Positions 1-11,130 of a stretch of DNA of 64,000 nt are shown one piece after another. The stretch comes from Galeopsis tetrahit (taxonomy: Eukaryota > Streptophyta > Magnoliopsida > Lamiales > Lamiaceae). A model generated the notes under the pieces. That model saw only the letters and a list, made by a program, of their open reading frames with translations, made no database searches and was not told the DNA's origin. The position numbers and the translations under genes are program-made. The first letter of the stretch is position 1, and each line of letters opens with the position of its first letter. Location of the stretch: NCBI GenBank assembly GCA_963675135.1, contig OY776124.1, positions 13,840,677-13,904,676 on the forward strand. The letters are read 5' to 3'.

Positions 1-309
1 GACCAATTAGTTCTAGAATTGTGGTTAAATCATACTTTTATTTTATTATTTACCGATCATTAATTAATTATGTATTTTTCTATTTTATTTTGTTGTTGAA
101 CGTGCCAATTGAAACATTTAATTTTAAAAGAAAAAAAATTATTGTAGCCCGTTAGTGGCCCGTTTAGCCCGTGGCCCGCTAGGGTTAGGGTTAGGTCCCA
201 ACAATTGTAGGACCGTTAAGTATGAACCGGTTAAGGCCCTAGCCCGTTTAGCCCGTAGCCCTGTAGGGCTAGCTCTATAGGGTTAGGGCCAGCCCGATAG
301 ACATCTCTA
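1..309 (-). mobile_element. hAT-like transposon end (partial, starts outside window)
   Basis: Read on the minus strand the segment begins TAGAGATGTCTATCGGGCTG at 309 and continues as a run of GGCCC/GGGCTA-type subterminal motifs, the usual look of plant hAT ends (TAGAGATG... followed by GGGC-rich repeats). The other end lies left of the window, so length and TSD cannot be checked. The internal part visible is AT-rich and non-coding. This is inferred from motif style only. Confidence 0.5.
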
Positions 310-1149
310 CTTATACTTAGGGAAGAATAAATTAATTTTCTAAGTGTTGATTAAATTAATTTTCAATAATGCGCACTTATACTTTGGAAAGATTAAATTA
401 ATTTTCAATGGATTCATTAAATTAATTTCTAATAGTTGGAACGATTAAATTAATTTTCAAGGTGCTGGAGCATGGAAGATTAGTGGGATAAATTAAAAAA
501 AATTAACGTAATTGTGGTAATGGTGAAAAAATTAGTGGGAGAAATTAAAAAATTTTAACGTAATGGTTGTAAGGCTAGAAGAAATTAGGGGGAGAAATTA
601 AAAAAACTTAACGTAATGGTGGTAGTGGTGGGAGAAATTAAAAAAACTTAACTTAATGAAAGAAATTAGTGGGAGAAATTATTTATGTCTTTTACCGTTT
701 AAAATTATTAATGATGACATGGAGTAATAATGTGTATTGGGACTTGGGAGATTAAAGATTTGATGTCAGTATATTTTGATCTACGAGAAATATGGTCACC
801 AAAAGTGCATACACATGCTTTAATTAATTAATTGTCATTATCTATAATTAAGGGCATAACATTAATTATATAATTAATAAAACATTAATTAATTTAAAAA
901 AAAAATCTGAATATCCAGATTTTGGATACATATCATTATTGTAATATTTAAACGTGGGTCCCAAGTCTGACTATAAAATGAAGAAGCGCCCTCTCTTTTT
1001 TTAAACGTGGCCCCCAAGTCTGACTATACAAAATATATCAATACCAGAAAGTAGCATCGTTGTAATTTTTTTATTATATATTTAATTTAATTTATATTTA
1101 TAAAATATTATTAGATAATATTAATCTTAATCTTACTTAATATTCTATA
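310..1149. other. AT-rich intergenic DNA
   Basis: No gene is seen. The stretch holds short imperfect repeats of taaattaattttc (about 325-450) and two copies of taaacgtgg..cccaagtctgactata (about 950-975 and 1000-1027). The rest is low-complexity AT-rich sequence. Confidence 0.6.
480..690. repeat. Imperfect minisatellite
   Basis: About five diverged units share the core gggagaaattaaaaaa followed by ttaacgtaatg. Spacing is irregular, about 35-65 bp, so this is an old tandem array rather than a recent expansion. Confidence 0.6.
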
Positions 1150-1554
1150 CTAGCTCTATACCCGCGTTTTACGCGGGGTCGATTTATTAAAATAATAACA
1201 TTAATTATTATATTACAGTTCATTTATTAAAATAATAATTTTAAATATTATATTAATTTTATATCTTTTTCATTATTAAAATTGTGAGATTAAACTTTTT
1301 TTTATTCCAATATATTTATAACATATAGGAGTATATTTCTACAAATTTAAATTTATATTATTGTATTTATATTTTTATATATTATAATATTTTTTACTAT
1401 ATTAATAACATGTGCATTAACAAAATTATGATTTTAATGGTAAAATTAAGAAAATATTTTTAATAGGTAAAAGTATTATAAAATAATTTTATTAATAAAA
1501 AGTATATAAAATTGACAAAATACAATAAAATAGGAAACCGTCTTATACAAAACT

Positions 1555-1692
1555 AAGGGATGTTTGTTTTGGAATTTTGACGATTTTGTATGATTTAACT
1601 TTTTATTTGTAGGGTAAGATTTTAAAATTATATATCTAAATTTTAAAGTAGAACATGGACGAAAATTTTCATTCCAAAACAAACATCCCCTT
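1555..1692. mobile_element. Small MITE inside the Helitron
   Basis: About 138 bp bounded by matching inverted ends: GGGATGTTTGTTTTGGAAT on the left and ATTCCAAAACAAACATCCCC on the right. The interior is non-coding. A related terminal sequence occurs near 8581-8821. The TSD is unclear because the flanks are TAA/TTAA-like low-complexity sequence, so PIF/Harbinger versus hAT cannot be settled. Confidence 0.7.
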
Positions 1693-1929
1693 AAAAAATT
1701 GTGACATCTTTCTAATAACCTATTTTCATGGCACAATATAGTCTTTAAATTTTCCGTCAAATTTTTTTCCCATGATACGCTTCAATTAACTAATCATAAT
1801 CAAACTTTGAAGATTTTAGATTTTTTTTATTAACAATTACTAAAACTTTTTTTCTAAGTAAAGTTTCTTAAATTATTCTAGAATACATTTATTGACAATT
1901 ATATATAAGTTTAATTATTTTAGAATATA

Positions 1930-4900
1930 TTCACACTCTATATATAAGAAAACTATACATACATAGAATAGATTCAAATTTGAAGGGATAAAAAATTATA
2001 ATTAAATTTATTATGAAATAATATAAAATAATTCATACATAATTTAAATTATTTATCTCTAAAAAAAAAGTCAATGATAAGTCAACTGAGAAATGAGATC
2101 TTCTAATGTCATATAGACCTATTTTAAATTCATTCACTGAAAGATCGAATAACTGTTTAGTCGAATCGAAAAACTCGAATTAGTTGGGGTCGATACTTTT
2201 TTTTAAAATCACATTTCGAAAAGATCGCAGATAAGTCGACCTATTTTTAATTTTTTTTAAAATCATTGTAAGATCGTCGACCTATTTTTAATTTTTTTTA
2301 AAATCATTCTAAGATCGTCAATAAATTGCGTCAATAAGTCGATTGAGAATACGGTATCTTGAATAAAATAAAATAAAATAAACCATAATTCATAATTCCA
2401 CATTGTGAAATAAAATAAACCATAATTCATAATTTCACATTGTGAAATAAAATAAACCATAATTCATAATTCCAGTGAAATAAAATAAACCATAATTCAT
2501 AATTCCACATTGTGAATTTTACTATGGGATAAAATTGAAAAAAATGAAGAAAAAATTACAGCAAAAAATTATTAAATAGGAAAAGAATGAGAAAAAAATT
2601 ACATGAAAAAAAAATGAAAGTTAAACAAAAAAACATAATAAGGAGATAGAGAATGAGAAAATTGAATAAATTGTCCATCCTCATTCTACTTTCTCTGAGA
2701 TAAAATTGAAAAAAAAAAAAAAAAAGCAATAAATTATTAAATAGAAAAAGAATGAGAAAAAATTACTAAAAAAATGGAAGTAAAACAAAAAACATAATAA
2801 TAAGGAGATAGAGAATGAGAACCTCTTTTTCTCTATGAAATGAAATAAGGAGATAGAGAATGAGAACCTCTTTTTCTCTATGAAATGAAATTGCAGGAAT
2901 ACACATAAGAACTAAGATAAAATTGAAAAAAAAAATCGCAATCAGAAACCTCCTCAATTGAAATTGAGACTCAAATGAATTCAGATAGAGAAAAAGTAAA
3001 AATCATTAACCTCCAAAAAAAATTACAGAAAATTTAAATTAAATGAAAGAGGAAAAAAAATTATTTTTTTATGCACCGAGAGTGATCGAGATGTTATTTT
3101 TCTATACCTGATGATCCAGATAAGATAAGATAATGAGTAGCTTATAAAAAGATTAGATTTTTAACTTAGTTGAGAAAATCATGTGATTATTTAAATTTAA
3201 AATTTAAAATAATTAAAAGAGATAAAATTGTTATTGAAAAATTTATAAATGTTATAAATTATAAAAATTAATATTGTAAATAAATATTTAAAATTATTAT
3301 AATTTTTGTTCTTAATTTTCACACTCTATATATAAGAAAACTATACATACATAATAGATTCAAATTTGAAGGGATAAAAAATTATAATTAAATTTATTAT
3401 GAAATAATATAAAATAAAATAATTCATACATAATTTAAATTACTTATCTCTAAAAAAAAAAATAGTCAATATGATAAGTCAACTCAGAAATGAGATCTTC
3501 TAATGTCATATATCTTAAAAAGGACCTATTATATTATCGTGGAGTCGGTACCTTTTTTTTAAAATCACACTTCAAAAAGATTGCAAATCATTCTAAGATC
3601 GTCAATAAATTGCGTCAATAAGTCGATTGAGAATACGGTATCTTGAATAAAATAAAATAAACCATAATTCATAATTCCACAATGTGAATTTTACTATGGG
3701 ATAAAATTGAAAAAAATGAAGGAAAAATTACAGTAAAAAATTGTATGTAAGATGTAGATCGTCAATAACTCGATCGGTATCTTGAATAAAATAAAATAAA
3801 TTATGAATTGAAAAAAAAATGGAAGCAAAACAAAGCAAAAAATTAAGAAAAAAAATGAAAGTAAAACAAAAAAACATAATAAAATTGAAAGAAAAAATGA
3901 AATCAAAAAATTATTAAATAGGAAAAGAATGAGAAAAAATTACATGAAAAAAAATGAAAGTAAACAAAAAAACATAATAAGGAGATAGAGAATGAGAAAA
4001 TTGAATAAATTGCCAATTCTCATTCTACTTTCTCTGAGATAAAATTGAAAAAAAAAAATGAAAGAAAAAATGATTAAATAGAAAAAGAATAAGAAAAAAT
4101 TACGAAAAAAATGGAAGTAAAACCAAAAACATAATAATAAGGAGATAGAGAATGAAAACCTCTTTTTCTCTATGAAATGAAATTGCAGGGAGACACATAA
4201 GAACTAAGATAAAATTGAAAAAAAAATCGCAATCAGAAACCTCTTCAATTGAAATTGAGACTCAAATGAATTCAGATAAAGAAAAAGTAAAAATCATTAA
4301 CCTCCAAAAATAATTACAGAAAATTTAAATTAAATGAAGGAGGAAAAAAAAAGTTACTTTTATGCGCCAAGAGTGATCGAGATGTTGTTTTTCTATACCT
4401 GGTGATCCAAAATGAGTAGCGTATAAAAAGATTAGATTTTTAACTTAGTTGAGATAATCATGTGATTATTTAAATTTAATATTTAAAATAATTAAAAGAG
4501 ATAAAATTGTTTTTTGAAAAATTTATAAATGTTATAAATTATAAAAATTAATATTGTAAATAAATATTTAAGATTATTATAATTTTTGTTCTTAATTAAA
4601 AAAGTGTCTCGCAATGATCCTTTTTTTATAAAAATTCTCAATAATCTAATACAATGATCCTTTTTATAAAAATTCTCAATAATCTAATACAAAAATCCAG
4701 AAAATTTAAATTAAATGAAGGAGGAAATAAAAAGTTACTTTTATGCGCCAAGAGTGATCGAGATGTTGTTTTTCTATACCTGGTTATCCAAAATGAGTAG
4801 CGTATAAAAAGATTAGATTTTTAACTTAGTTGAGAAAATCATGTGATTATTTAAATTTAAAATTTAAAATAATTAAAAGAGATAAAATTGTTATTGAAAA

Positions 4901-5010
4901 ATTTATAAATGTTATAAATTATAAAAATTAATATTGTAAATAAATATTTAAGATTATTATAATTTTTGTTCTTAATTAAAAAAGTGTCTCCCAATGATCC
5001 TTTTTTTATA
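1930..5010. repeat. Segmental duplications inside the Helitron
   Basis: The block starting cactctatatataagaaaac at about 1931 returns at about 3320 and can be followed with indels for roughly 1.3 kb. A shorter block, including ttatgcgccaagagtgatcg and the following 250 bp, occurs at about 4362 and again at about 4740. The copies are in direct orientation and diverged mainly by indels. Confidence 0.75.
2345..2515. repeat. 37-bp tandem repeat, four units
   Basis: Four near-identical units contain aaaataaaccataattcat and cacattgtgaa; the third is shortened. A single unit recurs near 3653 in the duplicated block, so the array expanded after the larger duplication or contracted in the other copy. 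Confidence 0.8.
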
Positions 5011-5468
5011 AAAAATCTCAATAATCTAATACAATGATCATTTTTATAAAAATTCTCAATAATCTAATACAAAAATATATTCAATTTGTATATCGATAAT
5101 CTAATACAAAAACCTTCAAGATTATGTACATTTAAAATCTTCAAAATTCTTTGTTAAACTTTGTGATTAAAGTTTAAAAAATAAATTAAAAATAATAATT
5201 AAAATTTAAAAATAATTATGAGAAGATAATATTTGAATTATTATTTTGATATTAAAATAGGAAAAATTGATTTTTTTAATCAGAATGGCTGAGAATGCAG
5301 GATTTTGAAATAGACGATTTTGGTGAAGAGAGAGATTGTGTAGAAGGATAGAATTGTGACACGTGTCCCATTATATTCTCACAAATATAGAGTAATTAAG
5401 ATAAGATAAGATTAAGATTTGTAAGATTATAATATCATTTAAAATTTATATAGTGAGAAATATAATTA

Positions 5469-5583
5469 TTATTATTGTCTTGAGATTAAATTTTAATTTT
5501 AAAATAGTTCTCATTATAATCTCAATATTAATATTCTATATTTGATATTTTAAAATTAAAATTTAATCTCAAGACAATAATAA
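5469..5583. repeat. Perfect 38-bp inverted repeat (hairpin)
   Basis: Positions 5469-5506 and 5546-5583 are exact reverse complements (core gtcttgagattaaattttaa), separated by 39 nt. It may be a small MITE relic or an RNA-hairpin source. No gene is associated with it. Confidence 0.85.
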
Positions 5584-5804
5584 CTTTTCTTAGACGGTAT
5601 AAATTTAAAAGCATAAAGATAAAATATTATAAGCGTTGAATTATAATATAACACATAATAGAATACTAATATTTGATATAGATAAATTAAATTTTAAAAA
5701 ATATTATAGGGAAAATAGATTTTATTCATATCTCTAATATTAATAGGGATACAAATTTAAATATATAACAAAAATTTATTAAATTAAATATATGAAAACG
5801 GCGC

Positions 5805-5925
5805 TCCTTTCTGCGGCTGACACATTCAGTAAGTCATTTCTGTCGCTGACACATCCTGCATAAGTTATTTCTGCCGCATCCTGCATAAGTCATTTCTATC
5901 GTGACACATTTTGCATCAGGTTTGG
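5805..5925. repeat. Short tandem array about 0.5 kb upstream of the gene
   Basis: Variants of ctgacacatcctgcataagt and catttctgtcg recur three to four times with changing length. Function unknown. Confidence 0.6.
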
Positions 5926-6289
5926 GGTAAGCTATTTTGTTTTTTTGTATTACTACTTGATCCCTCTGAATTATTTACATTTTAAAAAAAATGAATCTAA
6001 ATTCTAAAATCAAGAACATGCTCGTATGTATATGAAGAATAAAATCCAACTGAGTTATCCCCATAAATATAAGATTTATCAAAAGATAACTTTGAAATAT
6101 CCAAATAAACAAGTTGCTACTCCATAATTGTAAGAATGCCAGGTGGTAAAGCGAGCTTGACAAATGTCTCTAATGACTCTTGCATGTTCTTTTAATCTAT
6201 TAATAAAGTGGGTCCCGCAAGCTTATTAAATTTTTGTAATTCAATTTTTTCACAAGTTTATAAACTCGTTTTTGATATTTGAAACCTTA

Positions 6290-6335
6290 AATCTCTCTCC
6301 TTTTATTTTCTCTCTCATCCTTTTTTTTCTCTCCG
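6290..6335 (+). promoter_or_regulatory. Pyrimidine-rich leader (Y-patch-like) of the host gene
   Basis: A CT-rich tract with repeated tctctc/tttttt lies 55-100 bp before the start codon, a position and composition typical of plant core-promoter Y patches and 5' leaders. A weak TATA-like ttatatc at 6341-6347 is too close to the ATG to be the main TATA box. Confidence 0.35.
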
Positions 6336-6387
6336 CATTATTATATCTTCTTGAAACAGCAACCGTTTTCAAAACTCTCTCTGTTAC

Positions 6388-8184
6388 ATGAAGATGGCTG
6401 AAGAAGGCTTCTGGCTGCCTTCCGAGATTCTAACTGACGACGATTTTCTCATGGAAAAGGAGACTGAGTCGGACCCCGAGTTCCGTTTCCCCACTGAGTT
6501 TCCCTACGATCATTCCGAAACTCAGAGCGACCAACAACTCCTTGAGGTACGGTACCCAGCATTTTGCTTGATTTTGTTGGTTTTTTGTGCTGTTTTTTAT
6601 TTACGTTTTCACTTTCTGCAGAAATTCTGGAATGGAAGCCCAAACGGTTTTCTGTCGCCCCCTAAATACGACGCCGTTGGGGATCTGATTTACCTTGCCG
6701 CCGGTGAAGTTGCGAAGCTCCGCCTGAGCCGCGGCTATGCTGAGAAAGGCCTTTCTGCGCCGCCGAGAAGCCACCCCCAATTTTACTCTGAAGCTAAAAT
6801 TCCCAACCCCTCTGTTTATCTGAACTCAAATGTAAAAAACTAAATCCCTAATTTTCTGTAAAAAAACTAAACCCCTTCACGAATTTTATGTGACTTTTTG
6901 TTTTGTTTCAGTTTCGTCAGAAGCAAGAGAATGAGGGTTGTGGAATGTTGTACAACAGGCAACCACTGTATCAAAACAGGGCTGAAATGGGTCAAGCTGC
7001 ATGGACCCTTCCGACCCGCGGAAGACCGGCCATATACGGCGGTGGTCGTGCGGCGGTGAAGAGGACGTGTGCCGGAACTGGGGTTTTTTTACCTCGGAGA
7101 TATGACAACACTCATTTCCCAGATACTCAGAGGAACACAGGTGTTGTACAGCATTTACTTGCAAAACTATTTTGGAGCTATGCGTTTTAAAATTTTGGGG
7201 GTGTTTTGGATTTTCTTCCAATTTTTGTCCCTTTTAATGATACCTTATTTTTTAACCTTATTTGGGATACTGAAATGTTGCAAAGAAAGGTTATTCAAGA
7301 ATTAGACATGGTATGAAATTGGTGGACCCTTGAATGTATAACTGCAAAGTTGCAAGGACCCTACTCACTCTGTATATTTCCAGTTCCATGTAATTCACCC
7401 TTGTTCTTACTATTTACTATTTCTTGTCACTTTTTTATTTTGGAATTTTTGTCAATTCTTAGAGGCCCTGTTAATAATTTTTACTGTTGAAATTGTATTT
7501 TTGAACAAATCATACATGTGTGATTACCCTAAAATTTGACCCCCAAAATCATCTTTATTTAGCATATCTAAGCTCTGCTTTATAGATTTTGTCGCATAAT
7601 ATATAAATGGACATGGAATTTCCTTGTATTCTTGTGTACCTAAAGTGGCTTTTGTAGATTATTTACTGGAAATTTTGGTTAGGTTCACATGCATTTGTTA
7701 GGCCATTTTTGTTTCATTTACATTTTCCAGTTTATGCTTTCTATTCAGGTCAAGTTTACACCAAGAACTTTGCTAACGTGAATGGATTCACCCAAGCTGA
7801 ATCACAGCCTCTGCCCCGAATCAATCGAGGATTCGTCCCAGATTATCGTATGTGTCTGAATACACCCACATGTACAATTTTTTTTTTAAGGTCATGACTA
7901 TCAACATTCGGATTTTTGCTCAATGCACTCACCTTCTTAGCTGTATGTGATGATACAGTGTGCTATAATGTGTTGCATCTGAGCAAAAGTCGTCGGTGTG
8001 TTGATAGCTCCATCCTTGTTCTAATTCCTAATTGGTTTGTTTTTTATGTGCAGATTCGCTAATGGCTAGACGTCATGCATTGGTGCTACAGCAGCGACGA
8101 AGCTTGCTCGCTTCGTTGGCTGAAGGAAGGGCGATGACGGGCCGTGATGTATACCTTCCTCAGGGTGATTCAGGTCTCTGGTAA
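6388..8184 (+). CDS. Plant protein of unknown function, five exons, about 275 aa
   Basis: Exons inferred from GT/AG borders and reading frame: 6388-6546, 6622-6831, 6912-7140, 7749-7847 and 8054-8184, stop TAA at 8182-8184. Phases join without breaks (0, 0, 1, 1). The start is ATG at 6388, or the second ATG at 6394 giving MAEEGFWLPSE. The N-terminus is acidic (LTDDDF). The middle holds FWNGSPNGFLSPPKYDAVGD and a segment rich in Leu/Arg. Exon 3 ends with a basic patch and the motif GTGVFLPRRY. Exon 5 has RRHALVLQQRR and ends SGLW. No signal peptide, membrane segment or catalytic motif is evident. The composition and GTGVFLPRR motif recall a conserved uncharacterised land-plant family (from memory, of the Arabidopsis At3g54000/At5g59050 kind; not verified). 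GC content is clearly above the flanks, supporting coding status. Intron 1 is 75 nt, in frame and stop-free. Confidence 0.85.
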
Positions 8185-8371
8185 TGAATGTTGGTTTTTG
8201 GTGGTATAATACTACAATGTAGAAGGAGAAGGTGTTCGTTTTCTCAAGTTTTTGCAGCAAGCACAAATTGATGTAAGTAGGGAGGGATAGGGAATAAGAA
8301 AGTATGATCCATAAAGGGCTTGTTTTGGTGGAAATTAAATCAGAATTTCTGTGAAAGAAAGAAAATAGTCG

Positions 8372-8377
8372 AATAAA
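8372..8377 (+). terminator. Candidate polyadenylation signal of the host gene
   Basis: AATAAA lies 188 nt after the stop codon, followed by T/GT-rich sequence (8397-8430). Plausible but unproven. Confidence 0.35.
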
Positions 8378-8579
8378 TATTAGTAGTGGGTAGGGTAAGC
8401 TCTTTTTTTGTGCATGGTCTTTTTGTGTTTTGAAAAATCCATAAACCCTCCTCCGTATGTAATACTCTCCTATAATATAGTAGTGTTCTATTTCTAATGC
8501 ACATGTATGTCTCTGCTTGCCCTGTTTATTTTTTTTAAATGTTTTATTCTATAGTATATTTTGTAATTTATTATGCCCC

Positions 8580-8945
8580 CGGGGAATGTTTGTTTTGGGA
8601 TGGAAAATCCGGATTTGGGATTTCGAAACTCCTCTTCCGTTACACTTTGGGTATGTTTGTTTTGGGATGGGAAATTCGGATTTGGGATTTCGAAACTCCA
8701 CTCCGTTACAGTTTGGAATTTTGATTTAGGATTTCAAAATTCCACTCTACAACACTATAAAAGTCAACTCTATAAATATCTATAAACCCTGAATCCTCAA
8801 AATCCCAAAATAAACATGCCCTTTGGTATTTTGATTCAGGATTTCAAAATCTCAGGATTTCAAAATCTCACTTTATAACTACCTATAAACCCTACAAAAG
8901 TCAACTCTATAAATACCTACAAACCACCTATAAAACCTACTTTCC
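8580..8945. mobile_element. MITE cluster with duplicated ends
   Basis: The left end motif atgtttgttttgggatgg occurs twice (about 8586 and 8652) and its inverse, atcccaaaataaacatgccc, ends at 8821. The following 120 bp repeats the interior (tcaactctataaat, ctataaaccct). It is the same terminal family as the MITE at 1555-1692. Non-coding; short ORFs here are chance. Confidence 0.6.
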
Positions 8946-9207
8946 CCGTCCCATTATTACTTGCACACTTTTCTTATTGGGACGTTCCAAAATTACTTGC
9001 ACACTCTTAATATGGAAATACCCCACAAAATTAATAACCTCACAACATCATTTTATTTTCAAATTTACCACTCCTTTTTTTCATACATTTCACTTTACAC
9101 ATCATCAAATTACTTAAAATACCCCTCCTTTATCTTACATCATCAACCACTAAATTCACTTTTTTTAAACAACGTGTTGGTCAAAGTGTGCAAATTATAA
9201 ATACCTA
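8943..9207. mobile_element. Stowaway-like MITE, right end lost
   Basis: The left side reads ccccgtcccattattacttg with the usual ttgcacac and gggacgttcc motifs. The right side has the complementary gtgtgcaaatt (about 9187) but lacks the terminal GGGACGGAGGGAG. Confidence 0.5.
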
Positions 9208-9739
9208 CTGTATGAGATTATTCTCTAATGAGTCCACTATTACAACCCATTAAGCTAATAGAGACACCAATATGTATACTTTTCTAATAGAGTCAAATCA
9301 AATCCAAAATACCCATGTTACCCTTAAAACAATGATTTTAAATATATTCGTGTTTTAAAAGTTATAATAGATTTGAAATTAATTCCTATAATTTAGTTTT
9401 TTGATTACCAGAAAGTTTTGACTTTCCAAATTCGAAATGCAGAAACAGAAGTTTCTTATTTTTCGGCTAAACCAAATTAAGGAAATTTCCCAAATTCAAT
9501 CATCAATTTCATTTTTCCAGATTCAGAATCTCCCAAATTCAATCATCAATTTCATTTTTTCAGATTCGGATTATCAATTTCGATCAATATTATTTTTCAT
9601 GATTCGGATTATCAAATTCGATTTCAATTTTGCCATTTTCGATTATGCACTAAAATCTGAATTTGGAACGGCATTTTGATAATAGATCCAGATTCTGGTA
9701 CGTATCTAATACTTGTCTATTGAATTCATTATGCACTCA

Positions 9740-10041
9740 AACCCGTCTTCCCCTCGGCCGGCGTCATCGTTAGCATCTCGCTGACAATGGAGTCCGATCG
9801 CTCTTGATCTCGCCGCCAAGCTCTGGGAAGTCTGCCATGTCCTCTCCCATGGAGCTCCTGCTGCCACGGTTCATTCCAGCGGACGCTGCGCCGCTAGTTC
9901 TGACTTCGGGTAGCTTCCCTCCTCAATCGCTGGGCTGTGTTCGACGGATCCACGGTCTGCGTTCGGGCGGACTTGCCCGACACATATGGCACCGGAATGA
10001 CCACCCCTTCCACAAATATGCGTCCTCTAAGTTCTCAAGGT
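9740..10041 (+). pseudogene. GC-rich gene fragment, product unknown
   Basis: GC content is far above the surrounding DNA. One plus-strand frame from about 9913 reads NRWAVFDGSTVCVRADLPDT then YGTGMTTPSTNMRPLSSQG and meets a GT donor-like gtaatc at 10041. An upstream stretch in another frame reads SPIALDLAAKLWEVCHVLSH. Two coding-like stretches in different frames suggest a broken exon, perhaps carried here by a transposon. No family is recognised. Confidence 0.3.
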
Positions 10042-10206
10042 AATCTATCGAGTGTGTAAATATATGCCTATTACAATGCATATGTAGTAGGCACCGATTA
10101 TGCATACCGTGTACATATTCAACTCCCTATGCATTTTGTGGATTGGGCTACATAAGTTTTCTTATTAAGGGTAATGCTATATTGTATTGAGTTTTCTTAT
10201 GTAAAC

Positions 10207-10236
10207 TTGGATGATGAATTATTGTTCATCATCCAA
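10207..10236. repeat. 12-bp perfect hairpin
   Basis: ttggatgatgaa and ttcatcatccaa flank a 6-nt loop. It is not followed by a T run, and its role is unknown. Confidence 0.6.
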
Positions 10237-10681
10237 ATGTACGAACAACGTTCTATGCACATATCCGTGCATATATATTGTGCATACATAAGATTCTGCA
10301 GAATGGAAGTACTAGTCGCCGGAAAATGCAAATAACGATGAACAATCGTTGGAACAAAATCAATATTCTGCAGAATTCTCGAAGCTAAGCAAGTGAAACG
10401 CATTAATTAGAATACCTATTATTTAGGAATTTTTTAAAAATTTGGAAGGTGCTTAAATCTCGCTTTTTTCGAGAATACCTTAATCTATATTTATGGTAAT
10501 TAGTTGACCTTGTAATTTGAATTAAATATTTCGAATTGTGTCAAATTAGTAAAAGGGTAAAGTTGTCTAAGATTTTTAATTTTGACTCTATTAGACAAGA
10601 ATTTATGGTGTAGGTTTTATTAGGAAAAACTAGTAGTGAAATGACCTTATTAGTATATAACCCCCTACTGTATAAAACATA

Positions 10682-10964
10682 CTCCCTCCGTCCCACAAGA
10701 ATTTGCACACTTTCTATAAATGGACGTCTCATACCAATTTGCACACTCCATAAAAGAAAATATCTTCATAACCCCCACCCTCAAAATATACTCTTATTTA
10801 CCCATATGCCATTACTTTTCCACACTCAATCTACTTTTTATTTTACTTTATTCATAAAACTTTATAAAACTACCCCTCAAAACATCACTCATTACACTTT
10901 TTCTTACACATTTCTTAAATTGTGTGTCCACCCAAGTGTGCAAGTTTCTATGGAACGGAGGGAG
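10682..10964. mobile_element. Stowaway MITE with TA target duplication
   Basis: 283 bp with the canonical terminal inverted repeat CTCCCTCCGTCCCACAAG on the left and GGAACGGAGGGAG on the right, flanked by TA at 10680-10681 and 10965-10966. Subterminal ttgcacactt and aagtgtgcaag are also inverted. The 113-aa frame across it is not a gene. Confidence 0.9.
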
Positions 10965-11049
10965 TATAATTTTATACTTTAGGGAAAATATCGATGGTCA
11001 CTGGAGGGAGTATAATTCTATACTTTAGGGAAAATATCGCTGGTCACTG
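10958..11049. repeat. 46-bp tandem duplication bridging two transposons
   Basis: 10958-11003 and 11004-11049 match except for two bases. Each unit starts with the last 7 bp of the Stowaway MITE and ends inside the Mutator-like terminus (ggtcactg), so the junction itself was duplicated after both insertions. Confidence 0.85.
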
Positions 11050-11050
11050 A

Positions 11051-11130
11051 ACTTTACCACTTTTCAGATTTGATCATCCACATTTAATCACTTTACCACT
11101 TTTCAGATTTGGTCATCCACATTTAATCAC
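11051..11130. repeat. 40-bp direct repeat, two units, in the left terminal arm
   Basis: actttaccacttttcagatt plus tgrtcatccacatttaatc occurs twice in tandem. The right arm carries only one diverged copy. Confidence 0.8.

Larger units (their letters stand above)
1150..5401 (-). mobile_element. Probable non-autonomous Helitron
   Basis: On the minus strand the 3' end shows a GC hairpin (CCCGCG-TAAAA-CGCGGG, 1161-1176) followed within about 10 nt by CTAG and then host T at 1149, the CTRR-T signature of Helitrons. The 5' side on the minus strand reads TCTTAATTACTC (from 5401) or TCTATATTTG (from 5391) and carries GACACGTGTC shortly inside, common near plant Helitron 5' ends. No Rep/helicase ORF exists inside, so it would be non-autonomous. 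The interior is highly AT-rich and made of duplicated blocks. The 3' end is convincing; the 5' end is uncertain by about 10 bp. Confidence 0.5.
5402..6387. other. Intergenic region upstream of the host gene
   Basis: No convincing ORF is seen. It contains a perfect 38-bp-stem hairpin (5469-5583), a short CAT/TCC-rich tandem array (5805-5925) and the probable promoter and 5' leader of the gene starting at 6388. Confidence 0.6.
9208..10681. other. Intergenic DNA with one GC-rich island
   Basis: Repeats of cagattcagaatctcccaaattcaatcatcaatttc-like sequence lie at 9480-9560. Apart from the GC-rich island described separately (9740-10041) and a short perfect hairpin (10207-10236), no gene is recognisable. 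Confidence 0.5.

Noticed and set aside
181..196. Telomere-like agggttagggttagg
   Set aside because: Only two units, embedded in the GGGC-rich subterminal part of a hAT end; not an interstitial telomere array.
1476..6163. Several 60-95-aa minus-strand frames in AT-rich DNA
   Set aside because: Low-complexity Phe/Ile/Leu-rich translations of poly(A)/poly(T)-rich repeats; no domain, no splice context.
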